Below are positions 26,671-35,667 of a DNA stretch of 64,000 nucleotides, piece after piece. Source of the stretch: Corynebacterium jeikeium (lineage in GTDB: Bacteria > Actinomycetota > Actinomycetes > Mycobacteriales > Mycobacteriaceae). The position numbers were made by a program, and so were the translations under genes. Under the pieces are notes generated by a model. The model had not been told where the DNA came from. It ran no database searches and saw only the letters and a program-made list of their open reading frames with translations. Within the stretch, counting starts at the first letter, position 1; each line of letters begins with the position of its first letter. The DNA is taken from contig NZ_CP063195.1 in NCBI RefSeq assembly GCF_028609885.1, positions 558,001-622,000 of the forward strand. Direction: 5' to 3'.

Positions 26671-28368
26671 ATGACCGCAGTAGCGCCTAGGGAAAGCCAT
26701 GAGGTTTCCCCGGCTCGGCCTGCGCCTTTCGGTGAGGCACCGCGTGGCAGCCTCGCATGGAAGATGCTGACCACGACCGACCACAAGCTCCTGGGCATCA
26801 TGTACCTAATCATGTCCTTCACCTTCTTCATGATTGGTGGCTTGATGGCCCTGCTGATCCGTATCGAGCTCTTCGAGCCGGGTCAGCAATTCCTGTCCAA
26901 CGAGCAGTTCAACCAGCTGTTCACAATGCACGGCACGATCATGCTGCTGCTGTACGGCTCCCCGATGGTGTTCGGTTTCGCGAACTACATCCTGCCGCTG
27001 CAGATCGGCGCGCCTGACGTGGCCTTCCCCCGTCTGAATGCCTTCGGCTTCTGGATGACCACCGCCGGTGGTGTCGTTATGCTGCTCGGCTTCCTGACCC
27101 CGGGTGGTGCTGCTGACTTCGGTTGGACCATGTACATGCCGCTGGCAGACGCTACGCACTCTCCGGGTGTGGGCTCTGAGCTGTGGATCCTGGGCGTCGG
27201 CGTTGGTGGTATCGGTACCATCGCTTCCGCTGTGAACATGATCACCACCATCCTGTGCCTGCGCGCACCGGGTATGACCATGTTCCGCATGCCGATCTTC
27301 ACCTGGAACATCCTGGTTACCTCTCTGCTGGTTCTGCTGATCTTCCCGCTGCTGACCGCTGCAGCCCTGGGTGTCTTCTACGACCGCAAGCTGGGTGGCC
27401 ACATCTACGACGCCGGCAACGGCGGCGCTATCCTGTGGCAGCACCTGTTCTGGTTCTTCGGCCACCCTGAGGTTTACGTCCTGGCACTGCCGTTCTTCGG
27501 CATCGTGTCCGAGGTCTTCCCGGTGTTCTCCCGCAAGCCGATGTTCGGCTACGTCGGCCTGGTGTTCGCAACCCTGTCGATTGCCGCGCTGTCCATGGCT
27601 GTGTGGGCGCACCACATGTTCGTGACCGGCGCTGTTATGCTGCCGTTCTTCTCCTTCATGACGTTCCTGATCGGTGTGCCGACCGGTATGAAGTTCTTCA
27701 ACTGGCTGGGCACGATGTGGAAGGGCCGTTTGACCTTCGAGACTCCGATGACCTTCGCCATCGGCTTCTACGCCACCTTCCTCTTCGGTGGTCTGACCGG
27801 TGTCATGCTGGCATCCCCGGCGCTGGACTTCCAGGTCTCGGATTCCTACTTCGTGGTTGCTCACTTCCACTACACGCTGTTCGGTACCGTGACCTACGCC
27901 TCCTTCGCTGGCATCTACTTCTGGTTCCCGAAGATGACCGGTCGCATGCTGGACGAGAAGCTGGGCAAGATCCACTTCTGGCTGGTTACCATCGGCTTCC
28001 ACACCACCTTCCTGGTGCAGCACTGGCTGGGCAACATGGGTATGCCACGTCGTTACGCTGATTACCTGCCGACGGATGGTTTCACCACCCTGAACCAGGT
28101 CTCCACGATTGGTGCCTGCATCCTGGCGATCTCCATGATTCCGTTCCTGTGGAACGTCTTTAAGTCCTACCGCTACGGCGAGGTCGTCACTGTTGATGAC
28201 CCGTGGGGCTACGGAAACTCCCTGGAGTGGGCAACCTCTTGCCCGCCGCCGCGCCACAACTTCAACTCCATGCCTCGCATCCGCTCCGAGCGCCCGGCGT
28301 TCGAGCTGCACCACCCGCACATGGTCAAGCGCATGCGCGACGAGGCTCACGTTGGTCGCCACTTCTAA
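26671..28368 (+). CDS. ctaD: Cytochrome c oxidase subunit I (aa3 type)
   Basis: Catalytic heme-copper subunit of the terminal oxidase. The 565-residue protein has 12 TM segments and the heme/copper motifs [27 protein letters not shown] (with the His-Tyr pair), WAHHMFVTG and [11 protein letters not shown]. The ATG at 26671 follows CAGGAGGAACTA, a strong ribosome binding site; an upstream in-frame ATG at 26590 falls in the leader. Isolation from subunits II and III is normal in corynebacteria. The stop codon touches a motif copy. Confidence 0.97.
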   Translation: MTAVAPRESHEVSPARPAPFGEAPRGSLAWKMLTTTDHKLLGIMYLIMSFTFFMIGGLMALLIRIELFEPGQQFLSNEQFNQLFTMHGTIMLLLYGSPMVFGFANYILPLQIGAPDVAFPRLNAFGFWMTTAGGVVMLLGFLTPGGAADFGWTMYMPLADATHSPGVGSELWILGVGVGGIGTIASAVNMITTILCLRAPGMTMFRMPIFTWNILVTSLLVLLIFPLLTAAALGVFYDRKLGGHIYDAGNGGAILWQHLFWFFGHPEVYVLALPFFGIVSEVFPVFSRKPMFGYVGLVFATLSIAALSMAVWAHHMFVTGAVMLPFFSFMTFLIGVPTGMKFFNWLGTMWKGRLTFETPMTFAIGFYATFLFGGLTGVMLASPALDFQVSDSYFVVAHFHYTLFGTVTYASFAGIYFWFPKMTGRMLDEKLGKIHFWLVTIGFHTTFLVQHWLGNMGMPRRYADYLPTDGFTTLNQVSTIGACILAISMIPFLWNVFKSYRYGEVVTVDDPWGYGNSLEWATSCPPPRHNFNSMPRIRSERPAFELHHPHMVKRMRDEAHVGRHF

Positions 28369-28388
28369 GCGCACTTTCTAGTGACGCC
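28368..28388 (-). repeat. GGCGTC/A-rich motif copy 10
   Basis: GGCGTCACTAGAAAGTGCGC on the minus strand, starting at the last base of the ctaD stop codon. Confidence 0.5.
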
Positions 28389-28445
28389 CCCTCACCCGGC
28401 CACTGCCCAGCGCAGTCGCTAGGTGCCTGGCGGCTGACCCGGTCT

Positions 28446-28483
28446 TAAAATCCACACCTCAACTACGCGAGGTGTGGATTTTT
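28446..28483. terminator. Terminator after ctaD
   Basis: AAAATCCACACCTC / GAGGTGTGGATTTT stem with an 8-nt loop and a T run. It is symmetrical enough to work in both directions. Confidence 0.93.
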
Positions 28484-28905
28484 GCATTTGCGGGGGAACA
28501 GGGTCGGGAGCCCTGGCGGGGGAGCTGGGCGGGGAAGAGCTTGCATGCCGGCCGCCGGCCTGGCTGTGCCGAGGGGCGGCCCGCCGCGCCGGCAGTCGGC
28601 TGGTGGGGCCCGGATTTTCCCGGAATGTCGTTAGATCGGGAATCTGTTTAATAGGAGTTGTTCGCAATAAGTGAAAGTACAGGTCAGGAGCTTGTGGAAA
28701 ATGCAGGGTCCGATTTTGCTTACACAGAATCCCGATTCAACGACATTAGGCCGATTGTGGGCGGCGCAAGACAAGGGGGGGAGGCAGCTGGGTGGTGGCC
28801 GTGGGTAGATAGCGACGGTGACCAGTAGGTAACGCGGGGGAACAGGAATGGGGGCTCCCGAGTTTCAGTTATCACTTCTTGCGGGGAAGTGGGACAATAT
28901 AGCCC
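28484..28905. other. Non-coding spacer before serB
   Basis: 422 bp without a supportable gene. The left part is very GC-rich. The middle holds an inverted-repeat element (28624-28747), and the right end holds the serB promoter region, with a weak GACAAT -10 candidate at 28893-28898, 7 nt before the GTG start. Confidence 0.6.
28624..28747. repeat. Inverted-repeat element A (MITE-like)
   Basis: 24-bp arms (28624-28647 and 28724-28747, 21 of 24 pairing) enclose 76 bp. Ends are AATGTC and GACATT. It shares CAGAATCCCGA and a GGTCAGRAGCT segment with element B at 63304, which suggests a small family of non-coding mobile elements. Confidence 0.55.
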
Positions 28906-30288
28906 GTGACTACCTCTGATAACGCCAACAACTCCAACGCTTCCGCCGACCAGCCCGCTGCTGCCCAGCCCACCGCTGCCCAACCTGCTGCTGCCCAGCA
29001 CGCAGCCGGCCCAGCCAATGACCCGCACTTCGAGACTGCGCTCGAGGACACGCTGCAGGAAGGCCTCGCCCCCAGCGTCATTACCGTTACCGGACCCGAC
29101 CGTCCCGGTGTATCTGCGGCCTTTTTCCGCGTATTGTCCTCCTACGGGGTACAACTTCTCGACATTGAGCAGTCGGTCTTCCGGGGGAAGTTGTCGCTGG
29201 CCGCTCTAGTGGGCGTCGGACAGGAAGACCTTGAACCGCTAGGCGAGGGGCTCAAAGAAACCCTGGCTTCCTACGGCATGCGCGTCAGCGTCGAGGCAGA
29301 CGATAACCTTTCCAGCACCCGTCCGCACTCCACGCACGTGATGGTTGTGCTCGGCCGTCCGCTGACCGCGACGCACATTTCCCGTATCGGCCAGACCCTG
29401 GCCGACTACGGTGCGAATATCGACACGATCACCGGCATCGCGGATTACCCGGTCACCGGCCTGGAGCTAAACCTGACTGTCGCCAACCCAGCACCCGGCG
29501 GCGGCGTGCCGCTGCGCAAAGCACTTGCGACCCTTACCTCAGAGGTTGGCGTGGACATCGCCATCGAGCGTGCGGGCCTGGCCCGCCGGGCAAAGCGTCT
29601 CATTTGCTTTGACGTAGACTCCACCCTCATCCAGCACGAGGTTATCGAAATGCTGGCGGCCTACGCCGGCCGTGAGGAAGAGGTTGCCGCCGTCACCGAG
29701 CGCGCCATGCGCGGCGAGCTGGACTTCGCCGAATCCCTGCACGAGCGTGTGAAGGCTCTCGCCGGCCTGGACGCTGCAGTAGTGGAGAAGGTCGCCCACG
29801 ACATTCAATTGACCCCCGGCGCTCGTACCACCATCCGCACCCTGAAGCGCCTGGGCTACAAGGCTGGTGTTGTTTCTGGTGGATTCATCCAGGTCATCGA
29901 GCCACTTGCCCGCGAACTGGATCTCGACTTCGCCCGTGCGAATACTCTGGAGATTGTGGACGGCAAGCTCACCGGCCGCGTAATCGGCCCGGTCATCGAC
30001 CGTCAGGCTAAGGCTGAAAGCCTCAAGGAGTTCGCTTGGTCCAACGGCATCCAGCTGAACCAGACTGTCGCCGTCGGTGACGGCGCAAACGACATCGATA
30101 TGCTCTCGACGGCTGGTCTAGGCATCGCTTTCAACGCGAAGCCCGCTCTCAAGGAGATCGCGGACGCCTCTGTGAACTACCCCTTCCTGGACCAGGTGCT
30201 GTTCATTCTGGGCATTTCTCGCCACGAGATTGAGGACGCCGACCTCCGCGACGGCACCTACCGTCGAGTGCCGATCGCCGAAGACTAA
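28906..30288 (+). CDS. serB: Phosphoserine phosphatase SerB
   Basis: Last step of serine synthesis, dephosphorylating phosphoserine. After an Ala/Gln/Pro-rich N-terminal tail (about residues 1-35), two ACT-like domains (VITVTGPDRPGVSAAF and HVMVVLGRPLTA) precede the HAD phosphatase with CFDVDSTLIQHEVIEMLA (catalytic Asp pair), VVSGGFIQ and VGDGANDIDML. The length of 460 residues suits the two-ACT actinobacterial type, where serine may act as an allosteric ligand. The start is GTG 28906. Confidence 0.94.
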   Translation: MTTSDNANNSNASADQPAAAQPTAAQPAAAQHAAGPANDPHFETALEDTLQEGLAPSVITVTGPDRPGVSAAFFRVLSSYGVQLLDIEQSVFRGKLSLAALVGVGQEDLEPLGEGLKETLASYGMRVSVEADDNLSSTRPHSTHVMVVLGRPLTATHISRIGQTLADYGANIDTITGIADYPVTGLELNLTVANPAPGGGVPLRKALATLTSEVGVDIAIERAGLARRAKRLICFDVDSTLIQHEVIEMLAAYAGREEEVAAVTERAMRGELDFAESLHERVKALAGLDAAVVEKVAHDIQLTPGARTTIRTLKRLGYKAGVVSGGFIQVIEPLARELDLDFARANTLEIVDGKLTGRVIGPVIDRQAKAESLKEFAWSNGIQLNQTVAVGDGANDIDMLSTAGLGIAFNAKPALKEIADASVNYPFLDQVLFILGISRHEIEDADLRDGTYRRVPIAED

Positions 30289-30320
30289 CTGGCGCGCCCC
30301 ACCTCTTAGGCCCGCGCGCC

Positions 30321-31898
30321 TTAAATCGAGCGCTCGCGGTCGCGAAGCTCGCGGCGCAGGATCTTACCCGTGGAGGACTTCGGAATGCCCTGCACGAACT
30401 CAACGATGCGGATCTTCTTGTAGGGCGCCACGCGCTCGGCCACGAAGTCCATCACCTGCTGCTCGTTGAGGCTAGAACCCCGCTGGGCCACAACAAACGC
30501 CTTCGGTAGCTCTTCGCCATCGGAGGCGCGGTGCACGCCGATCACGGCTGCGTCGGCAATCTCCGGGTGGCTCAGCAGTACGGCCTCCAGCTCTGCGGGT
30601 GGAACCTGGTAGCCCTTGTACTTGATCAGCTCCTTCAGGCGATCCACGATGTGGACATTACCCTCCGGGTCACTGTTCGCTAGGTCTCCGGTGCGCAGCC
30701 AGCCGTCGCCCGGCAGCGCCTCGGCGGTCTGCTCTGGCTTGTTCAGGTAGCCGGCCATAATCTGCGGGCCGCGAACCCACAACTCGCCGACCTCGGATAC
30801 GCCCTCGCTGGGCAGCGGGATTTCCTCCAGGGTCTCCGGGTCCACCAGCTTGCTCTCGGTGTTGGCGCAGGGCTTGCCGATGGAGCCGCGGTTGATGTCC
30901 TTGGAGACGTTCGCATGCGCCAGCGGAGAGGTCTCGGTCAGTCCATAGCCCTGCTGCACGTGGATTCCCAGGCGCTTCTCCAGCGCCAGGGCCAGATCCT
31001 CATCCAATGTCGCGGCACCACTGAACACTCCGCGCATGTTCGATAGGTCGTAATTATCCACCATCGGGTGCTTCGCCAGCTGTACGGCGATCGGCGGGGC
31101 GATCAGCGTGAAGTTCACCTCAAATTTCTGGTGGTGCTCCAGGAAACTCTGCAGCTCGAAGCGCGGCACCACAACCAGTTCTGCGCGCTGCGCCAGCGCC
31201 AGGTTCACTAGCGCGGTCAGACCATAGATGTGGAAGAACGGAAGTACCGCGTACACCGTATCGTCCCGGCGGAGCAGATCGATGTCCTGGCCCTGCTGCA
31301 CATTGGACACCAGCTGGCGGTGCATCAGGCGCACTCCCTTTGGCAGGCCGGTGGTGCCGGAGGAGTAGGGGAGTACCGCTAGGTCCTCGTCCGGGTTGAT
31401 CTCCACTGCGGGGGCTGTGCGGCGCTCCGCCATGATCTGTTGCATCCCCTTGGAAGTATCCAGGAATACGATGTTCTCTTCTGCGATGCCTGCATCCTTA
31501 GCACCCTGAGACGAGGCGTCACCAAGCGCAGCAACAGTAAGCAGCATCTTCGCGCCAGAGTCCTCAATCTGCGCAGTCACGGTCTCCGGTGTGGACAGCA
31601 ACGAAATTGGCGAGGCAACAGCACCGATTCGCCACAGGCCGTAGGCAGCGACGATGAAATTCAACGAATTGGGTAGATGCAGTGCCACCACATCGCCCTT
31701 TTCGATGCCCTTGGCGGCCAGCCAGCCTGCGGTGGACTCGATGTAGTTCTGCAGCTGCGCGAAGGTTGTTTCGGAGCCGTCGGCGATGTCGATGACGGCG
31801 ACGCGGTCTTCTTCTTCCGTGGTGAGATTGCCGAAGACGTAGTCGTAGAGACCCAGCGGGCTGAGTTCGATGTCCGGGCGATCGCTCTTGATGGGCAT
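30321..31898 (-). CDS. Acyl-CoA synthetase / 4-coumarate-CoA ligase-like
   Basis: ANL-family ligase of 525 residues forming an acyl-adenylate and then an acyl-CoA. Motifs are LPYSSGTTGLPKGVRLMHRQ, GYGLTETSPLAH, GWLRTGDLANSDPEGNVHIV, DRLKELIKYKGYQVPPAELE and the catalytic lysine in PKSSTGKILRREL. Arrangement and length are like plant-type 4-coumarate ligases and bacterial medium-chain ligases; the substrate is not determinable. The ATG at 31898 follows GGATAGGAGCCC. It is convergent with serB. Confidence 0.88.
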   Translation of the reverse strand: MPIKSDRPDIELSPLGLYDYVFGNLTTEEEDRVAVIDIADGSETTFAQLQNYIESTAGWLAAKGIEKGDVVALHLPNSLNFIVAAYGLWRIGAVASPISLLSTPETVTAQIEDSGAKMLLTVAALGDASSQGAKDAGIAEENIVFLDTSKGMQQIMAERRTAPAVEINPDEDLAVLPYSSGTTGLPKGVRLMHRQLVSNVQQGQDIDLLRRDDTVYAVLPFFHIYGLTALVNLALAQRAELVVVPRFELQSFLEHHQKFEVNFTLIAPPIAVQLAKHPMVDNYDLSNMRGVFSGAATLDEDLALALEKRLGIHVQQGYGLTETSPLAHANVSKDINRGSIGKPCANTESKLVDPETLEEIPLPSEGVSEVGELWVRGPQIMAGYLNKPEQTAEALPGDGWLRTGDLANSDPEGNVHIVDRLKELIKYKGYQVPPAELEAVLLSHPEIADAAVIGVHRASDGEELPKAFVVAQRGSSLNEQQVMDFVAERVAPYKKIRIVEFVQGIPKSSTGKILRRELRDRERSI

Positions 31899-32220
31899 TG
31901 CGTCGGGCTCCTATCCGTTCGCGGTTGTTTTGCCTCCACTGTAGTCTGCATGAGCTACGCCTGACATTACTTTTTATGTTTTGCGTCCCTAAGCTCCCGG
32001 TGCTGCGAACCAGTGTTAGTTAACGGGCTATTCATTCCACCCTTTCTATTGAACTGCATAGCTAATCGGGCATAATCTCTTAAAGTAATTCTTCTATTAC
32101 TCGCGGGAACCTTCGCCGCCTCGCGTGCATTACACAACTGTCCTGAAGCAGGTTTTAGTGGTTCATCTGCTTCAGTGCGTTCTTTGTTGTTTTGCGGATG
32201 CTGGCGGAAGGAGGTGAACG
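31899..32220. other. Divergent spacer with sigma-operon promoter
   Basis: 322 bp. A vegetative-type promoter lies at 32049-32076, leaving a leader of about 140 nt before the ATG at 32221. The spacer is AT-richer than its surroundings. No small gene is convincing. Confidence 0.6.
32049..32076 (+). promoter_or_regulatory. Promoter of the acidic protein / sigma operon
   Basis: TTGAAC (-35), 16-bp spacer, CATAAT (-10), each one or two mismatches from the vegetative consensus. Confidence 0.6.
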
Positions 32221-32766
32221 ATGAGCACGAAGAGTGATTCGATCGAAAACGGAGGACACATGGCTGGCCCGTCCGCTGACACCCAAGCAGACGCACCAAT
32301 TCTTCCCCCACTGGAGGAACTGTTCGGCAACGAAGCGCAGGATCTGGACGACTTGTTTAACGCAATGTTCGACGTTGCCGTTGATCCGAACACCGAGATG
32401 CCCGAGGGAGAACTGATTCCCGACCTCGATTCCTTCCCGGAGGAAATTGCGGAAGCCCCTTCGGCAGATGAGGCTTCACATGAGGTCGACCTAGCGGACC
32501 TCGATGATTCTGGTTCTTTGACTGGTGACGCCACCTCGGCGGAGGATCTCCCCACTGATGCTTCGGGCGATGCCGCGGATACCGGCGCGGCAGAGCACGA
32601 GGATCTGGACGAGCTGGAAGGCTCTGACGACCTGAATGACCTCGCGGACCCTGCTGCAGACCTCGCGGACCCTGCTGCGGATGTCGCGGACTACGGCGAG
32701 GATGATTATGGTCACGACTACGGCGATGATCACCCAGATGATCTGACTGACCTCAGCGGAATGTAA
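32221..32766 (+). CDS. Highly acidic protein upstream of ECF sigma factor
   Basis: I do not recognise this 181-residue protein. It is rich in Asp, Glu and Ala with almost no Lys or Arg after residue 12, has no signal peptide or membrane segment, and contains near-repeats of DLADPAADLADPAAD and a DYG-rich tail. A near-perfect Shine-Dalgarno (AAGGAGGTGA) supports ATG 32221; ATG 32260 is an internal alternative. It ends 13 nt before the sigma gene, so the two are an operon. By position it could be a sigma-binding partner, but it has none of the zinc or membrane features of known anti-sigma factors. Disordered throughout is likely. Confidence 0.7.
   Translation: MSTKSDSIENGGHMAGPSADTQADAPILPPLEELFGNEAQDLDDLFNAMFDVAVDPNTEMPEGELIPDLDSFPEEIAEAPSADEASHEVDLADLDDSGSLTGDATSAEDLPTDASGDAADTGAAEHEDLDELEGSDDLNDLADPAADLADPAADVADYGEDDYGHDYGDDHPDDLTDLSGM
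32512..32532 (-). repeat. GGCGTC/A-rich motif copy 11
   Basis: GGCGTCACCAGTCAAAGAAC on the minus strand, in the disordered part of the acidic protein gene. Confidence 0.55.
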
Positions 32767-32779
32767 GGGGGAGTCAGAA

Positions 32780-33355
32780 GTGTCTAACGGATCTAACACC
32801 CCACGGAAAGAACTCACCCGCGAAGAAGAGCGCGACCTGCTGGCCAAAGCCCATAAGGGCGACCAGCAGGCTTTCGCGCGTCTAGCGCGCCAGGCATGGG
32901 GCCGGATGTTCTCGGTCTGCCTCTCCATCACGGGCAACCGTGCTGACGCGGAGGATGCGCTGCAGAATGCTTTGACCTCCGCGTGGAAGAACATTGAGAA
33001 GTTCGATGGGCGCGCCCGGTTCTCCACCTGGGCCTACCGTATTGCTTCCAATGCGGCGCTGCAGATCGTGCGCTCCCGCCGGGAAGTACCGGAAGAGGAC
33101 GCGGGTGTGGACGAGATTGCACAAACCCCGGAAGTTGGCTCGCAGGTCACCTCGGCAATGGTCGTGCGTCAGGCGCTAGCGCAGCTGCCGGATGATTTCC
33201 GTGAAGTCATCGTCCTGCGAGAATACACGGGCATGAGTTACCAGGACATCGCCGCCCACCAGGGGATTCCCATTCAAACGGTGAAGTCCCGCATCAATCG
33301 CGCGCGTGCGAAGCTGAAGGCAGCACTGGTGGAAGCTGGCGTCACAAGTGCATAA
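32780..33355 (+). CDS. ECF-type RNA polymerase sigma factor
   Basis: Extracytoplasmic-function sigma factor of 191 residues. Region 2 is visible as AHKGDQQAFARLARQ...AEDALQNALTSAWKNIEKFDGRARFSTWAY, and region 4 as LPDDFREVIVLREYTGMSYQDIAAHQGIPIQTVKSRINRAR. It is GTG-started at 32780 with AAGGGGGAG upstream. No conventional membrane or ZAS anti-sigma gene follows; the only operon partner is the acidic protein. The divergent/convergent neighbours (Hsp70-like and dynamin-like genes) are candidate targets by proximity only. The C-terminus carries a motif copy. Confidence 0.92.
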   Translation: MSNGSNTPRKELTREEERDLLAKAHKGDQQAFARLARQAWGRMFSVCLSITGNRADAEDALQNALTSAWKNIEKFDGRARFSTWAYRIASNAALQIVRSRREVPEEDAGVDEIAQTPEVGSQVTSAMVVRQALAQLPDDFREVIVLREYTGMSYQDIAAHQGIPIQTVKSRINRARAKLKAALVEAGVTSA

Positions 33356-33358
33356 AGA
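33338..33358 (+). repeat. GGCGTC/A-rich motif copy 12
   Basis: GGCGTCACAAGTGCATAAAG, spanning the last codons and stop of the sigma factor gene. Confidence 0.55.
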
Positions 33359-33395
33359 ATAAGACCCAGCCCCACAGGGAAGAGTCCCACAGCAA

Positions 33396-33446
33396 AGAGC
33401 CCCACACCATCGAGCAGTTCGTTCTCCGCTCGGTGGGTGGGGCTCT
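33396..33446. terminator. Terminator between sigma gene and hsp70-like gene
   Basis: AGAGCCCCACACC...CGAG pairs with CTCGG...GGTGGGGCTCT around an 11-nt loop, between convergent genes. Confidence 0.75.
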
Positions 33447-33486
33447 AACTTGTGTCTAAAGGCGCAGGGGTTGTTGCTGAAGTTCT

Positions 33487-35583
33487 TTAGTCCTGCGGCA
33501 TCAGGTTGTAGAACTTCAACATCTCGATGGCCTCTTCTTTGGTGCTTTCAGGCTTGCCGGTGGACAGAACGACGAACTTTTTGTCGGGGTACCACACCGT
33601 CACGTTCGGGCTGGCGAAGTTGGCGCTGGGGTAGAAGATGATCTCCGGCCAACCGTTGCCGGCTTCCTGGATAGTCTGGCCCTTGATGGAAGAGTTCTTT
33701 CCGTGGTCGTAGATCTTCTGTGCATCATCGCCAGACTGCGTGTAGCGGAAGTTGTTGTAGATGAACTCTTCCTTGTGGTCCTCTAGGGAGTCGCGGCTGG
33801 GCAGGCAGGAGTACATGTCGATATCCAAGCCATCGTAGGCAGCGCCGGTGAAACTTGCCTTATCTGGATCTGTGTCGCAGCTATCGATGCGGTTGTAGAA
33901 GCCCGTCGGAGCGTAGTCCTTGACCTCCGGGAATATGGAAGCCAGCGGCTTGTACATATCCGACTCGTAAGGCTCCCGCGACGGACTATAGGGACTGGCC
34001 TCGGTGAATGGCGGGTTTCCGCCACTGCCGTTGCCACCGCCACCGTTGCCGCCGCCACCGTTGTCATCGCCGCCGTTCAATGTGACGAAGCCGATGGCCA
34101 CCACTACTGCGAGGACGGCAACGCAAGCCGTGACAATTACTGGGGTGTTGGACTTCTTCGGCTTCGAGGAGCTTGTTGCGTGGGGACTAGCGAAGTTGCT
34201 AGCACCGTATGCATTAGCTGAGCTGGGCACGAAGGCGGCAGTCTGCGGGGAAGCATTGTAGGATTGCGACCCCTGGTTCTGTCCCTGGCCCGCGCGCGGC
34301 ATGCCGGGTGGAGTCGCCGGGCCGGTTTGGCCAGGCTGACCGGACCGACTTGCAGCGGAGGCTGCCCCGGCACCCAGACCAGCGCCGGCGGCACCGGCGG
34401 CACCAGCGGCAGCGGCACTGCCGGAACTTGCACCACCGGGGCGCGAACCTGCCCCTTGAGACCCGTTCAGGCCACCGGTGAATCCGCGCAGAGTTGCGGC
34501 CAGCGCACCGCGGCTCACCACAGTCTTCGGGTCGTCGAGCGTCATGACGGTGCCGACCTCACCCAGTCGGTCCTGCACGAACGGAATGCGCGACGATCCG
34601 CCGGTCATGTAGATCGGGGTCTTTGTGGAATCGACGCCCGCCTGCGTCAGCGCCGCGCGGGTCAGCTCAACTCCGCGCATGATCGACTGCTCAATAACGT
34701 TATTGAACTCATCGCGGGTGATCAGAAGGTCGGTTTCTCCGTGGGGAGTGGAGACGCTGATAGTGGCCGAAGACGTATCCGACAGGATTTCTTTGGCCTC
34801 CCGAATGCTGGATTCCAGCGCGTGCACCGTGGTGATGGGCGCGGAGCGAACGAAGTCCGCTAGGTCGGGGTCGTCGTGCTCCAGCTGATCCAAAACCCAG
34901 CGGTACAGCAAGTTATCGATGGTGCGCCCACCCAGGCTGTTATCGCCCTTGGCGGCCACGACCTCAAAGTTGCCGTCTCCCTTTGCACGCAGCACTGCGA
35001 TATCCAGGGTGCCGCCACCGAAGTCGAACACTGCGACGTGCGAACCGGACTGCACGGACTGCTGAGAAGCATAGTGGATAGCAGCTGCGCGTGGCTCGGA
35101 CAGTACACGTAGGTTCTGCTCTGGCACTCCAGCGGCGACGGCGCTACGCTTCAGCTGCTCTACGGAGTGCGCCGACCACGCTTCAGGGTGAGTCAGCGTA
35201 ACCGTCTCGGGGTCATGGTTGGCGTGCTGTGCCTTACCGGAGCGCAGCACGGTGGCGATCACGGAACCGACGACCTTCGTCAACGGCAGGTTGCGGCCAG
35301 CCAGCTGCACTTCGTCGTGGTCGATGTAGCGCTTGGGGCTCAGCAGCAGCCGGGAGGGATCGCGGCGGCCACGGGCCAGGGCGGAATCGCCGTTGAGCAG
35401 CGTAGGCTCGTCGTCGCTGGCAGCGTGTGTGCCGTGCGGAGCATCTAGGAACACAGCCGAAGGCATGATGTTGGAGCGGTGTGTCAACGCAAGGGCGGAG
35501 ATCGCCCTACCCATGGGGCTCTGGTGGGCGGCAGCCGTATTCGAGGTACCGAAGTCGACCGCCAGATGCCATGCGTTAGTCAT
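33487..35583 (-). CDS. Membrane-spanning Hsp70-like ATPase
   Basis: 698-residue protein with a DnaK-type actin-fold ATPase domain at the N-terminus: phosphate 1 loop VDFGTSNTAAA, phosphate 2 VFDFGGGTLDIAV, and adenosine motif YMTGGSSRIPFVQ. The DnaK substrate-binding domain is missing. Instead an Ala/Gly/Ser/Pro/Gln-rich linker of about 100 residues leads to one TM helix (about residues 480-500), a GGGGN-type spacer and an extracytoplasmic domain of about 170 residues with two cysteines (DSCDTD and YSCLPS). It is the last gene of a three-gene minus-strand run with two dynamin-like GTPases. The ATG at 35583 follows CAGGAGCTGTAC. It would couple cytosolic ATP binding to an outside domain; this role is inferred. 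Confidence 0.85.
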   Translation of the reverse strand: MTNAWHLAVDFGTSNTAAAHQSPMGRAISALALTHRSNIMPSAVFLDAPHGTHAASDDEPTLLNGDSALARGRRDPSRLLLSPKRYIDHDEVQLAGRNLPLTKVVGSVIATVLRSGKAQHANHDPETVTLTHPEAWSAHSVEQLKRSAVAAGVPEQNLRVLSEPRAAAIHYASQQSVQSGSHVAVFDFGGGTLDIAVLRAKGDGNFEVVAAKGDNSLGGRTIDNLLYRWVLDQLEHDDPDLADFVRSAPITTVHALESSIREAKEILSDTSSATISVSTPHGETDLLITRDEFNNVIEQSIMRGVELTRAALTQAGVDSTKTPIYMTGGSSRIPFVQDRLGEVGTVMTLDDPKTVVSRGALAATLRGFTGGLNGSQGAGSRPGGASSGSAAAAGAAGAAGAGLGAGAASAASRSGQPGQTGPATPPGMPRAGQGQNQGSQSYNASPQTAAFVPSSANAYGASNFASPHATSSSKPKKSNTPVIVTACVAVLAVVVAIGFVTLNGGDDNGGGGNGGGGNGSGGNPPFTEASPYSPSREPYESDMYKPLASIFPEVKDYAPTGFYNRIDSCDTDPDKASFTGAAYDGLDIDMYSCLPSRDSLEDHKEEFIYNNFRYTQSGDDAQKIYDHGKNSSIKGQTIQEAGNGWPEIIFYPSANFASPNVTVWYPDKKFVVLSTGKPESTKEEAIEMLKFYNLMPQD

Positions 35584-35667
35584 TTAAAGTACAGCTCCTG
35601 ACAAGACATAAGTATTTAATAGCGTTTAAGGCATAAGTAGCTTACACTCTAGCGGCTTGGTTGGCCT

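Noticed and set aside
26806..28374. Long open frame antisense to ctaD (about 522 codons)
   Set aside because: Shadow of a highly expressed GC-biased gene; the product is His/Gln/Glu-rich and not protein-like.
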